Below, piece by piece: positions 1 to 9,176 of a DNA stretch of 64,000 nt. Positions within the stretch are counted from its first letter, which is position 1. Each line of letters starts with the position of its first letter. Both the position numbers and the translations under genes were made by a program. The notes under the pieces were generated by a model, which searched no databases, was not told the origin of the DNA, and saw nothing but the letters and a program-made list of their open reading frames with translations. Source of the DNA: Nitrososphaerota archaeon (GTDB lineage Archaea > Thermoproteota > Nitrososphaeria > Nitrososphaerales > CADDZS01); the NCBI GenBank assembly GCA_021325255.1, contig JAJPHP010000037.1:1-64000 (forward strand), given 5' to 3'.

Positions 1-284
1 GCGTCTTCTACGAAGCGGTCCATAGTGTAGAGCGTCATGTCGCCCGGCTTCTCAGAAGCACCACCTCCCAGCTGGTCGTAGAACACGACCCTGTAACCAT
101 ACTCGCTGAATTTGGCCATTCTGATGAGACCACCATGGGAGCTGCCAGGGCCACCGTGCAAAACAAATATGGTTCCCTTTTCGGGCTTCCCAAAGCTCTT
201 CCAGTAGAGTTCGTGCCCGTTGACATTCACGAACCCTTCTGCGTACCCACTATCGAGTCTAACGAATTCGTATATTTGCGGCAT
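1..284 (-). CDS. Proline iminopeptidase-like alpha/beta hydrolase (partial, runs off the window)
   Basis: Reading leftwards from an ATG at 284, the first 94 residues are present and the frame is open to the window edge. An HGGPG oxyanion-hole motif is followed by a segment ending YDQLGGGAS, which is the N-terminal signature of the prolyl aminopeptidase branch of the alpha/beta hydrolases (known family: cleavage of N-terminal proline or short peptides). The catalytic Ser, Asp and His lie outside the window, so activity cannot be judged. A TATA-like box at 319-326 is placed to serve this start. The neighbouring divergent gene is a peptide-type solute-binding protein, which suits a role in peptide use, but that link is inference. 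Confidence 0.8.
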   Translation of the reverse strand, partial: MPQIYEFVRLDSGYAEGFVNVNGHELYWKSFGKPEKGTIFVLHGGPGSSHGGLIRMAKFSEYGYRVVFYDQLGGGASEKPGDMTLYTMDRFVED

Positions 285-318
285 GCGGGAATTTGCGTGG
301 TTACGAATTATGCGGGTA

Positions 319-326
319 CTATAAAT
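319..326. promoter_or_regulatory. TATA-like box shared by two divergent genes
   Basis: CTATAAAT lies 26-32 bases before the ATG at 351 on the plus strand and about 35-42 bases before the ATG at 284 on the minus strand. It reads as an acceptable archaeal TATA box in both orientations. The spacing suggests a leaderless transcript for the solute-binding protein. It was identified by eye only. Confidence 0.4.
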
Positions 327-350
327 GCTGTGACGATAACAATTTAAGCA

Positions 351-2579
351 ATGAACAAGCTGCCAAATAGCTCAATGAAAAATCGGATAGGTTTGTCGAG
401 GGCGATCACGCTTGTTGCAGTCGTTATTGTCATAATTATTGTCGCGATAGGCGGAGTTGCCCTAATTTTGCCATCGCTTAACCATACGACCACGATTACT
501 CAGGGTACCACCGTCACTACCTCGGCATCTACGGCATCAACCAGCGCTGCCACCAGTGTTACATCGACCTCGCCCGTAGTAACGACAACGACATCTACGA
601 GCGCTTCAAACGTTCCTACGACATTTACCTGGGAGACAACAAACACGATAACCCAGGTCGACCCCAATATCGCCTATGATCCATACGGCAGCGCAATAGA
701 TGGTAACGTGTATGAGAGTCTACTGTGGTTTAACCAGACAAGTCCCACTCAGTTGATTCCATGGCTCGCTCAGAACTATACTGTCTCCTCTGACCATGCT
801 AACTGGAACTTCACTTTGAGAAGCGGAATCTCCTTCGCAGATGGAAATCCGCTAAACTCCACCGCTGTTTATTTTTCATTTTATAGAACCCTAATGACTG
901 ACGGTAGCTCGCCTACAGGATTCGGAACACAATTTGCTTACGATATTCAGCAGTTTCTAAACACCAACCTGAGCAGTGTGCTCTGTTGCACGCAGACCTA
1001 CAATTCTACCTACGTTCAGCAGGTGCTGGCTCAAAACTTCGTGCAAATTACTGGACCAATGACATTTACTATGCATCTTATCAATCCAGGAGCCGAATTC
1101 GCATACGTCATTGCCGGATACAACTGGGGGGCGATTGTGGACCCAACGTACGTTATGCAACACGATCTCGCTCTTTGGAATCAGTCCAGCACGGGATACA
1201 AGCTTCCCTATCCTCAGTTAAACGGCAACCTCTCGAACATGATACAGGAATATTTCTTGGATATGGTTGCAACCTGTCGTTCTGGAATTACGCCTCAAGG
1301 CTGTGGAACGACATACTTGGATGGCTCATTCCAAGGTTCACTTGCGGGAACAGGGCCATATGTGCTTCAGAGCGTCGCTCAAGACTCCTCATTGATCGTA
1401 TTTCAGGCGAACTCCAACTACTGGGGTGGTGCGTATCAGTACATGGGTGGACAGAAGTTAGTCCCGACATTCAAGACAATGCAATTCAAGTACGTCCCCT
1501 CTCTCTCCACTCGCGAAATCGATCTAAAGAATGCCGCCCTATCAAAGCAAGCTGTTATGATTGATGTTACCGCGGCTAATCTTTACGATGTTGCTGACAG
1601 AAATACTTGGACAACCAACGGAACACTGAAATCTATCATCCCTGGCGTTACGCTGTGGGGACCCTACCAAGAGCTGAAGACTAACCTCTTCTACTTCGGC
1701 GTCAATGTAACCAATGCTCTCACTGGGGATTATTACAAGTTTCAGCCTTTTGCGGACATTCGGTTCCGCCTTGCTTTGGCCGATTCTGTAAACATGTCTG
1801 TGATGAATCAGCTCTACAACAACAATCTAGGGTCGGTGGCGCAAAACCTGATACCCCCTGGACTGGCTCCTAATGGAGTCTACAATCCATCAATCAAACC
1901 TGCCTATAGTTACAACCTAACGGCCGTCGAAAACTATCTGCTCGACGCAATGTACCATCCGATGACAAAATTCACTTTCACTAACGGGACAGCTGCTCCG
2001 ACGGGTTTCTTCAACAACACCTTCGGTTGCTCTTCCCTGAATTCGCAAGGTGTCTGTTCCAATCCAATTTCACAGACAATACCTTTGTCGTATCCAAATG
2101 GGAGAGCTGTGCAGGAAGCAATATTCAACCAGATGGCCGCAGTCCTCAACGGCATCAGCGCCAAGTATAACATGGGTCTATCATTTGTGCTCCAGCCTCT
2201 GCCCATAGGTCAGCTTTATGCGGAAGCATTCTCGGGGTACCTGTATTTCAGAGGGTCCGGTGGATATGGAGCTGACTATAACTACGTCCTAAACTTTCTC
2301 GCAGCTAACTTTCCACCAGGCTCACCGGGGGCTGCGGCGGTGGGCTGGAATCTGACCGCTATGGGTCCGCTATACCAACAAGCTGTTAAGGCAAGCGCGA
2401 GTGGGAACCTGTCCGGATTGATACAAGTCTCTAATGAGATGAACGAATTGGCAAACCACGAAGTAATGTACATGTACACGTTCTATCCATCGGTCTTCTT
2501 TGTGACAACCTCGGTTGTTCAAGGGTTCACGTTTAACCCTGCACTCGATGGGAACATTTACGGTGTGAACCTTTATTGA
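351..2579 (+). CDS. Membrane-anchored peptide/nickel-type ABC transporter substrate-binding protein (SBP_bac_5 family)
   Basis: The 742-residue protein has a short N-terminus, one hydrophobic helix at about residues 20-43, a Thr/Ser-rich linker at about 48-88, and then a long extracytoplasmic domain. The domain opens with the arrangement typical of family 5 solute-binding proteins (a stretch ending VYESLLWFN, then a segment on the theoretical output of a bound ligand including TLRSGISFADGNPLNSTAVYF-like residues). Such proteins capture oligopeptides, nickel or sugars outside the cell and hand them to a two-permease, two-ATPase importer. No cognate permease or ATPase is visible here. Another start is possible at the Met at residue 9 (375). 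The linker and anchor are typical of archaeal binding proteins. Confidence 0.9.
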   Translation: MNKLPNSSMKNRIGLSRAITLVAVVIVIIIVAIGGVALILPSLNHTTTITQGTTVTTSASTASTSAATSVTSTSPVVTTTTSTSASNVPTTFTWETTNTITQVDPNIAYDPYGSAIDGNVYESLLWFNQTSPTQLIPWLAQNYTVSSDHANWNFTLRSGISFADGNPLNSTAVYFSFYRTLMTDGSSPTGFGTQFAYDIQQFLNTNLSSVLCCTQTYNSTYVQQVLAQNFVQITGPMTFTMHLINPGAEFAYVIAGYNWGAIVDPTYVMQHDLALWNQSSTGYKLPYPQLNGNLSNMIQEYFLDMVATCRSGITPQGCGTTYLDGSFQGSLAGTGPYVLQSVAQDSSLIVFQANSNYWGGAYQYMGGQKLVPTFKTMQFKYVPSLSTREIDLKNAALSKQAVMIDVTAANLYDVADRNTWTTNGTLKSIIPGVTLWGPYQELKTNLFYFGVNVTNALTGDYYKFQPFADIRFRLALADSVNMSVMNQLYNNNLGSVAQNLIPPGLAPNGVYNPSIKPAYSYNLTAVENYLLDAMYHPMTKFTFTNGTAAPTGFFNNTFGCSSLNSQGVCSNPISQTIPLSYPNGRAVQEAIFNQMAAVLNGISAKYNMGLSFVLQPLPIGQLYAEAFSGYLYFRGSGGYGADYNYVLNFLAANFPPGSPGAAAVGWNLTAMGPLYQQAVKASASGNLSGLIQVSNEMNELANHEVMYMYTFYPSVFFVTTSVVQGFTFNPALDGNIYGVNLY

Positions 2580-2707
2580 CAAATTCGCACATAGATGCGG
2601 ACGTATGACTCCGAGGGCTATGTCGACCGCTTGCATGACTATCCGGCTCTTGAATGAAACTATCAAGAAGAGATGACGTGACTAGAAGCGGAAATTGACT
2701 ATTCGAA

Positions 2708-5700
2708 TTAGGTTACAGGCGAAATTAGTTTGCTTTCATAGCCTGAAAGGAATTGCCACACTTGCTTGTATTCCGATCCAGACATATTCTTGTCAGAGGG
2801 GATAGCCTTTGTCCATTCGTTGTCTTTGAGCTCCTTAAGCCAAGACCCTGCCATCCCGATACGGGAGGCATAAACGTCGCCTATTTTCTCTTTGTACATT
2901 TCTCCTAATCGCTGCGAAATGCTTCTCGGAACATTGTTCATCCTCATTAGAATAGCTTCATCAGAACCTACTCCATAGTATATCATGGCTGGAAGATTCC
3001 TCAATTTCCTTGTTTCGTCAGGTGAGAGCTTTTCAGAGTCTGCCCCAGAATCTGGAAGCTTCTCTATTGCCGCCAGTCCCCACGTAGCGAAGTTGGAAAC
3101 TTTGCCGTATAGTGCTCTAACGCAGTCTGTAACTGAATCAATATCTGTCCCTCCGAAGTATCTCTTCGAGATTGTGATAATGTCTGTCCCCGCAACCCAA
3201 TCAGAAATGACTTGAGCTATTTTTGTGCTAGTGTCAGATCTGCCAGCAAAAATATTCAGCTGATTTTTGATCTCCGGAATGTCCTTCAACATCACTCCAA
3301 CTAATTTTGATAGTGTACTCGATTCGGCGCCAAATAGTCTACTTCCTTTCCATTCGCTAGTGTCGATTTGTAAACCTTTGACCTTTTGCATTGTTTGCTG
3401 CAGAGTTTCTGGAGAGAACCCCGTCATGTCCGAAAGCGTGGCAAGATCTTTGTTCTTATCTAGATTTTGAGCATATTCCTTTACTGCTTGCAATAGGAGC
3501 TGTTTTTTTGGTGGCTCCAAATGATCGTAACCATAAGTCCGTTTCAATGTAATCTCAACTTCTGCCAGGAAATTGTCGAGATTCTGGGATTGCTTGTACA
3601 TGTGAGCAATATACTGCAAAAACGTGGACCACTCTGGATTGTGATGGAGTTCCGAGAGGTTCAGACTTTTTCCCAGCTTCGATGCATCATTCACCATTTT
3701 GACAAGGACTGATACAAGATCTTCGACAGTTCTCTTGACGAATTTAGTAGCACTCTGGAGATCCTTTGGTTCGCTCTTCCTTACAGCAATTCCAATTATT
3801 CCAGTGGATCTTTGATCTATTCTTCCTGTTCTCCCGATCAGATTGCCAAAATCTCTAGCCGGCATAGGTTCCGTCCTCGTTTTTCCAGATTTCGGGTTTG
3901 GAACTGGATACATATAGGAAGTGAGCAGAATAGCAGAGACAGGGAAATTGATGCCTTGGGCTATCGTAGTTGTGCTGACCAGCACCTTAAGCAACCCTTC
4001 CTCCATTAACGATTCGATTAGAAACTTAACATCATCTGGCAAACCTGAGTTATGGACCCCAATTCCCTTCCTCAGGTAGTCAACAAGAGGGAAGTGTTCT
4101 CCTAGCTCTGCGGCCACAAATCTACAAACGAGGTCTAATCTCTTGTCAACTTCGTTGATCTTCGGGAAGAGTGAAGCGAGTTGCTTTGCAGTGGCCCAAG
4201 TCCCATCCACCCTGTTACTGAGAACGAGAACGTTTCCTGACTTTGATAATTGCTTTGCGACAACGCTGCTCAGAACGAACTTTGTGGAGATGATCTTGCT
4301 AACCGTCTCCTTCGAGAAATTGCATTCTCCTATTGGTATCGTGAAATTTAGATTCGAGGATGACGGAGAAGTAATCAGAGGTCGGTAAAATGTCGTTACC
4401 TTGCCCCTCTCCCGCTCACCGTAGTAAAGGCCTATCACCCGGTCATTTGGCTCCCAGTTTAAACCTACGCTAATTGATCTCGGATTTTGGGGATCGAGCC
4501 AAGTGGCAATATCCCTGCTATTAGGAATGAAGGGAGTCAGAAGAAGAAGATTTGCATTCGTGCAATCCTTCTTGATTACCGAAACCAGCATCTCGAGATT
4601 TATCCCTCTTTCCCCTTCAGCCAGATTGTGAGCTTCATCAATAACAACAAGACAAAGAGGTCGCCCTAATTTAGATTCAACCCCTTGTCGTATGAGCAGG
4701 TTAAGTTTTTCAGGGGTGACTACGAGTATGTCAAAGGCATCCTTAGAAGTTAGAAGCTTCTCTTCAAAACTATCAATTTCTATAGCTCCACTCATCTTTT
4801 CTATACCAATTTCCAGGGGACCGAGATCCTTTCTCAGGCGTACAGTAAGCTGGTTTACAAGAGCGCGAGTTGGAGCAACATAGGCTATCCATCCTCCCAG
4901 GTCCGAGAATTGATTGAGAGCTTGAAGGATTCGGAATTCAGCGATCATCGTCTTCCCACTCGAAGTCGGGAGATTAACGACAATCGCCTTGCTTGCGGGA
5001 TCCAGAAGGCCCTTTTCCAATATAGTTACTCTTTGAGGGTAAAGAAGTTCAAAAATCGGTTTGTCTGATTTTGTAATGGAGTTCGCAAATTTGGTGACTC
5101 TCGAATTTACTTTCTTTGTGATGGTCCAAATCGAATTGTTGATCATCTTCAGAAAAGTGTAGTTCAGCATTCTAAGGAGAATGTCAAACTCGACAAGTCG
5201 CGCTCTGTCAGAAAATTTCAGAGATCGCGTAAAGTGAAAGTCTAACTGGTAGGTGACATCGTTCGGGGTGCCTCTTAGCATATACTCCGTAAGCAATTCG
5301 ACAGTCTTTGCAAGGTGATAAAGCGAAGCTAATTCTAAAGCTGAACCGGTCTTATTCTCTGGTGCAGAACTTTCAAGATAGTTTGCTTCGACTTGCGATT
5401 GCCTTGTCCTCAAATTCTGTATCAGCTGTATCGCACTACTCAGATCATCCCAGGATTTCTTTCGAGTTAAATGAAGAATCGCAAGATAAATATTCGAAAA
5501 TAACTCATAATCCCACTGACTCGTCGTGAGTTCTTGACGCACAGACCAAATTGCTGCCTCATTTTCCCTCATGAAACGGATCATGTCCTCCCACTTCTCT
5601 CCCAAATACGCGAAAGCTAAGAGTTTTAGGACATGTTTCATTTTCTCCAAATCATTAGTCGGTATCGGCAATGTCTTAAGCAGGCTGAAACATTCGCGAC

Positions 5701-5944
5701 ATAAGATTGCAAAGTTCTTTCGATTCTCGTCGCTAGTTTCAGCCATATCAAATGCATAATTCCAAAGATCGACAATAGCTAATTCGTATGTTTCGATAAT
5801 GTGCTTCGCTTGCACAAGTTCTGATTGTGTCAGTTGGGAATGTTCGTGGATAGCAGTCTCCAAATTAGTTCTGCTGACTATCGTAGCGGCTGTTTCCTTC
5901 ATATTTTGGTTGATCAAGTCTGTTAAAGCAGCTCTGCTTTCCAA
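2708..5944 (-). CDS. hamB: HamB-like superfamily 2 helicase of a Hachiman-type defence operon
   Basis: The 1078-residue protein carries a complete SF2 helicase core in its middle: Walker A TSSGKT at about 325, motif Ia APTRALV, motif Ib TPEKL, a DEAH box at about 438, motif V ending AQGINFP, and motif VI GRTGRI at about 703. The last two resemble the Ski2/Hel308 group. About 300 residues precede the core and 370 follow it. Motif III is LTPF rather than the usual SAT. It starts four bases after the stop of an upstream PD-(D/E)XK nuclease gene, so the two are almost certainly one operon. In Hachiman, HamB is the ATP-driven helicase and HamA the nuclease. The helicase call is firm; the Hachiman assignment rests on the gene pairing, order and domain types. 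Confidence 0.75.
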   Translation of the reverse strand: MESRAALTDLINQNMKETAATIVSRTNLETAIHEHSQLTQSELVQAKHIIETYELAIVDLWNYAFDMAETSDENRKNFAILCRECFSLLKTLPIPTNDLEKMKHVLKLLAFAYLGEKWEDMIRFMRENEAAIWSVRQELTTSQWDYELFSNIYLAILHLTRKKSWDDLSSAIQLIQNLRTRQSQVEANYLESSAPENKTGSALELASLYHLAKTVELLTEYMLRGTPNDVTYQLDFHFTRSLKFSDRARLVEFDILLRMLNYTFLKMINNSIWTITKKVNSRVTKFANSITKSDKPIFELLYPQRVTILEKGLLDPASKAIVVNLPTSSGKTMIAEFRILQALNQFSDLGGWIAYVAPTRALVNQLTVRLRKDLGPLEIGIEKMSGAIEIDSFEEKLLTSKDAFDILVVTPEKLNLLIRQGVESKLGRPLCLVVIDEAHNLAEGERGINLEMLVSVIKKDCTNANLLLLTPFIPNSRDIATWLDPQNPRSISVGLNWEPNDRVIGLYYGERERGKVTTFYRPLITSPSSSNLNFTIPIGECNFSKETVSKIISTKFVLSSVVAKQLSKSGNVLVLSNRVDGTWATAKQLASLFPKINEVDKRLDLVCRFVAAELGEHFPLVDYLRKGIGVHNSGLPDDVKFLIESLMEEGLLKVLVSTTTIAQGINFPVSAILLTSYMYPVPNPKSGKTRTEPMPARDFGNLIGRTGRIDQRSTGIIGIAVRKSEPKDLQSATKFVKRTVEDLVSVLVKMVNDASKLGKSLNLSELHHNPEWSTFLQYIAHMYKQSQNLDNFLAEVEITLKRTYGYDHLEPPKKQLLLQAVKEYAQNLDKNKDLATLSDMTGFSPETLQQTMQKVKGLQIDTSEWKGSRLFGAESSTLSKLVGVMLKDIPEIKNQLNIFAGRSDTSTKIAQVISDWVAGTDIITISKRYFGGTDIDSVTDCVRALYGKVSNFATWGLAAIEKLPDSGADSEKLSPDETRKLRNLPAMIYYGVGSDEAILMRMNNVPRSISQRLGEMYKEKIGDVYASRIGMAGSWLKELKDNEWTKAIPSDKNMSGSEYKQVWQFLSGYESKLISPVT

Positions 5945-5948
5945 GAAT

Positions 5949-6737
5949 CTAACCTCCTGACATGCTTGCCTTTAGCGAGGTTATTCCAAGTGGAAGGTAA
6001 ATCGCGAACAAGTCAAGGCGCATCTTTGAATCAATCTCTTTTACGAGATCATTAAACCGTGCCAATAGGTCTTTTTCACTGGGGATTATGTCACGAATAA
6101 GTACTCCGATTATCCTGACTCTCTTTCCCAGTGACGAGAGCCATGTTTTGAGAGCCGATTTGTAGTCAATACGAAACTTGTGATTTTCATCTAGCTTCGA
6201 AACCTTGAATCCGAGCCATTTCACTAGAGTTGACCTTGTCTCCAGTTTCATTTTCAAATCTTCGAGTTGGTTCTTGAGACCTGTAGGGCCATAAAAAACC
6301 CCGGGTGGAATAGTCGCATCACTAGAGGTTTTTATCTCGCCGAAAACAAAAACAGTTTCTCCTTCTTCTTCTGCAAAACCTACAATATCAGCACCTGGTA
6401 GGCTCGATTTTGGATTCTTTGCATCTCGACTATTGTGATAGTGAATTCTAATATCTTGGCGATCTTGGAGATAACATTCTCCTATCGCCTCGCCAATCCT
6501 CCAACAATCAAGGTCTACTTGGTGCTGGAACGTTTCTTGTAGGAATTTGCTTTCGAATCCAGTACTTGCTACGCTTTGAAATTCTTCAAGAAGCTCGTCC
6601 GAACCTTCAGTGTCTGCATACCAGTCTTTTACACGACTGGTTAGATAAACCTGAAAATAATCCTTGTCATATGACACTCCACTGTAGCTGCTGTTGCCCG
6701 AGTCTCCGTAGTATGCCTCGATAAAATCTTGAGACAT
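5949..6737 (-). CDS. hamA: HamA-like nuclease (DUF1837-type, PD-(D/E)XK) of a Hachiman-type defence operon
   Basis: The 262-residue protein contains a restriction-nuclease-like active site: Asp in GADIVGF at about 117, followed about 15 residues later by GEIKTS, which supplies the E-x-K pair. Length and position just before a large SF2 helicase match HamA, whose DUF1837 domain is a PD-(D/E)XK nuclease held in check by HamB. The stop lies four bases before the helicase start, so the genes are probably translationally coupled. Integrase remnants lie immediately upstream, which is typical of mobile defence genes. The nuclease motif is directly visible; the DUF1837 identity is inferred, and another nuclease/helicase pair is the alternative. 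Confidence 0.65.
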   Translation of the reverse strand: MSQDFIEAYYGDSGNSSYSGVSYDKDYFQVYLTSRVKDWYADTEGSDELLEEFQSVASTGFESKFLQETFQHQVDLDCWRIGEAIGECYLQDRQDIRIHYHNSRDAKNPKSSLPGADIVGFAEEEGETVFVFGEIKTSSDATIPPGVFYGPTGLKNQLEDLKMKLETRSTLVKWLGFKVSKLDENHKFRIDYKSALKTWLSSLGKRVRIIGVLIRDIIPSEKDLLARFNDLVKEIDSKMRLDLFAIYLPLGITSLKASMSGG

Positions 6738-7216
6738 GATATGAACTCCAGTAATCGGCTAGCTCAGTGTCGCCGTTTCGACCCAATAACGGCGGGTTGA
6801 AGGGTAGCAGGTTTCACCAGATCCAAGGATAATCTGGCTGCTCTCTAAATGCTTTCGGGGAATCTAGAAACCAACATAACTTTCTGTTGCCTGGCCAAAG
6901 GTCAGATATCATTTGAAAGTCTGGCGCAATCTGAGTTATTGTACAGCACTGTCAGGAATTTGAACCTATAGTGAGGCGCCAAGGCCGGGATTTGAAGCAG
7001 TCCGTCCCGTTGCATTATTCATTTGCGCGGATCCTAGCTTCTCTCATTTCCAACATGGTAAACAAGAGTAGACTATGGATGTTGTATCTGAACTCACAAC
7101 CGATGAATTCAGTTATGAAAAACTGAGGATTCGGACTGTCGCACAGTATGGAGACCGCCCCCTCCTTCCTGTCACGCGGACGAGAGCGATGGATTGTTTC
7201 AAAGTCTATTTGAATC
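6738..7216. other. Intergenic stretch between the nuclease operon and an integrase remnant
   Basis: About 480 bases with no recognisable gene on either strand. Short open stretches here give low-complexity or unrecognisable translations. It must contain the promoter of the nuclease-helicase operon at its left end. I see no clear repeats, RNA gene or attachment site. Confidence 0.5.
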
Positions 7217-7765
7217 TCAGATAGGAAGTTTGAGCACTGCATCCCCATTCCCCAAGTTCGCGTGAAAGTCGCATCCTAAAGGCAGGTAGTTTTTGACCTG
7301 GTCAATTGGAACCACAATCTGCCTCTTTCCATTGTTTGAAATGCTCTCCAATCTTTCCTGCAGAACTTTCTGCAGTTCGTCGTACGGGAGCTCTGCCAAG
7401 CGTTTCTGGTGTATCTCCTCCTTCGAGAACTTGCCGCTCGCAATGAGGAACAACCTCTTCAGTTCACTTTCGCCCTTTGCCTCGCGACCTGACTTCATTA
7501 TGGTGGACGATGGTATCGCCTTTGCGTACTCCTCGGCCGGTTCTTCTTCCCTAGGCTTCATGCAGCTCGCTGTGACGCCGGTAGCGTGTCCCATGAGAAT
7601 CTCGACATATAGGGACTTTACAAAGCGCTCGCACTCGGACTTGAAGAACTTACGGAAGCCGTGGGCCTGCACTTGAACCCGTACCTAGAAATCCTTCCCT
7701 CCACATGCTTCCAAGGGAGCCCAAGTGCTTCCCAGATAGACTCCACATGCATGTGCATCGATATT
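7217..7765 (-). pseudogene. Decayed archaeal tyrosine recombinase, C-terminal part
   Basis: From about 7672 leftwards the translation carries HGFRKFF and LMGHATG, the Arg and His boxes of a family of archaeal integrases whose C-termini continue with an acidic EEY segment and a variable coiled tail. In that family the nucleophilic Tyr sits in a YY-R-P context just after the GH motif; here the corresponding residues are SCMKP, so the nucleophile is gone. Upstream of 7672 the matching lead-in (ending RYGFK) continues in another frame, so at least one frameshift is present and the N-terminal half is missing. It points to an old integrated element next to the defence operon. Confidence 0.6.
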
Positions 7766-7773
7766 TTGATCCC

Positions 7774-8019
7774 CTAAATGCCTAACCTAGGCATTTTCGC
7801 CAGGTAGGAATTTCGAAGTTCTTCCCTGTCCACGTGGTCATACACCGACATCGAATCCTTCCTTGCGTCCCCCCGCAGCACCGTGATGAACTCTCGGTCC
7901 ATCCCGGCCCGCCGCAAGTGGGTCGTGAACCAGTGCCTACAGCAGTGGGGAGTAAAGTGATCCTCGATCCGCTCCGATTTGGGATTGTGGAGGCCCACGC
8001 CGGCTGCGTGCATTTGCAT
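7774..8019 (-). pseudogene. Second tyrosine recombinase remnant (XerC/haloarchaeal-type C-terminus)
   Basis: The roughly 80-residue frame ends like a XerC-type archaeal integrase: TPHCCRHWF gives the H-x-x-R box, LRGDAR takes the place of the usual L-G-H box as in many haloarchaeal integrases, and a Tyr lies in SVYDHVDREEL, where the nucleophile is expected. The core-binding domain and the first catalytic Arg are missing and the frame breaks off upstream of 8019. It is a different subfamily from the remnant just to its left, so at least two integration events are recorded here. Confidence 0.6.
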
Positions 8020-8610
8020 TCAAAGTGATCGAAGAAATTTATTCCTCATTCCTACTACCTCAATACCTAAGTATCAGAAAGAGATTTCTCGGGCATGGTC
8101 TGAGGAGCCGAGAGTTCTACAACAGTCATAAGCGGGGTACTTACGACGTGCCATATCTGCATTGGTCGGGCGTGGCTAGTGCACTGAAAACAGGAGTGAA
8201 GATTCCGTTAAACCCCTCTTCACTTCTAACTGAAACTTCGTTTGCAAATCTCAGAGGCCGAACGCAAGAATTGCTTGTAATCGGTGTCACTCGCAAAGTT
8301 GATCGCTCGCAAGGAAAACTAGATTTGGAAATCTCCCCTCTCGCGATTGCAATCTCAAATAGGGGGGAATTATTCTCAGGCGACAAGATGTGACTATAAG
8401 CTACTAGACGCCAACGAGCATATATCCATCAAAGCATATTGTGCAGTGTCCATTTCCCATACGCTTGAGATTATCAATATCTGGCTGGAAAGTTTGATGT
8501 TGTGGCCGGAATTTGCTAAAACTCGAAAAAGACGGACACTATCTTGTCACTTCGAGTACTGCGCGATGATATTGTTGTAAATCCATAAAACCAGGCTCTG
8601 CCCTTGATTT
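8020..8610. other. Stretch without a supported gene
   Basis: Two overlapping open frames lie here on opposite strands (8025-8393 plus, 8141-8386 minus). Neither translation shows a domain, signal peptide or membrane helix that I recognise, and neither has a clear ribosome binding site. The stretch lies between integrase remnants and a winged-helix gene and may be debris of the integrated element. Confidence 0.4.
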
Positions 8611-9171
8611 GTGTTAGATAGTAATCTGAGAGTAGTTGAGAGTGCCAGCGTGAGACAGTCTAGCAAAGCGCCACAGAAAGAACAGACTCCAATGTCTCCA
8701 CCCTTTGGCCGCCGGTCTAAAATGGAAGCTTACTACGATATTTTGTCGGCAATTGAGGCAGGTGAGGTGAGGGCTACCGCAATTATGTATCGGACAAATC
8801 TATCTTGGTCTGTTTTGAAATCATATACAAGGGCACTTGAGTCACAAGGTCTAATTTTGCGAACAGACGAACAAGGAGCGAAGCAACCATACCGGCTATC
8901 TGAGAAAGGCTTCAAAATACTTGATGAATTTCGATCAATTAGAAATGCATTTGATTCGCAATCTACCAATTCGGAAATTACGTTTTTAGAACAAGAAAGT
9001 GTAGCAAACATCCAACTCATTAGAACAATGTTTGATCTGGAGAGGCTGACGGAGCAAGACATCCAAGCGGATATCATAAGCGAAATGAAGGGCTTGCTAA
9101 ATGAGTATACGGGTGAAAAGACTGATGCGGTTGAAATGATACGCAAGCTACGGGATGGAGACTCACATTAG
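8611..9171 (+). CDS. Winged-helix DNA-binding protein, partner of a PIN-domain gene
   Basis: The 186-residue frame (or about 160 residues if translation begins at the Met at 8692, which I favour) contains an archaeal winged helix: a helix YDILSAIEAG, a recognition helix around SWSVLKSYTRALESQG, and a wing ending YRLSEKG. It resembles the ArnR/HTH_45-type regulators. The C-terminal 70 residues are charged and probably helical. Its stop overlaps the open frame of the downstream PIN gene, so both are probably expressed as one unit in the manner of an antitoxin-toxin or regulator-effector pair. The domain is fairly clear; the partner role is inference. Confidence 0.65.
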   Translation: MLDSNLRVVESASVRQSSKAPQKEQTPMSPPFGRRSKMEAYYDILSAIEAGEVRATAIMYRTNLSWSVLKSYTRALESQGLILRTDEQGAKQPYRLSEKGFKILDEFRSIRNAFDSQSTNSEITFLEQESVANIQLIRTMFDLERLTEQDIQADIISEMKGLLNEYTGEKTDAVEMIRKLRDGDSH

Positions 9172-9176
9172 CAAAT

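Noticed and set aside
8025..8393. 122-codon plus-strand frame between integrase remnants and the winged-helix gene
   Set aside because: No recognisable domain, overlapping frame on the other strand, no clear start signal.
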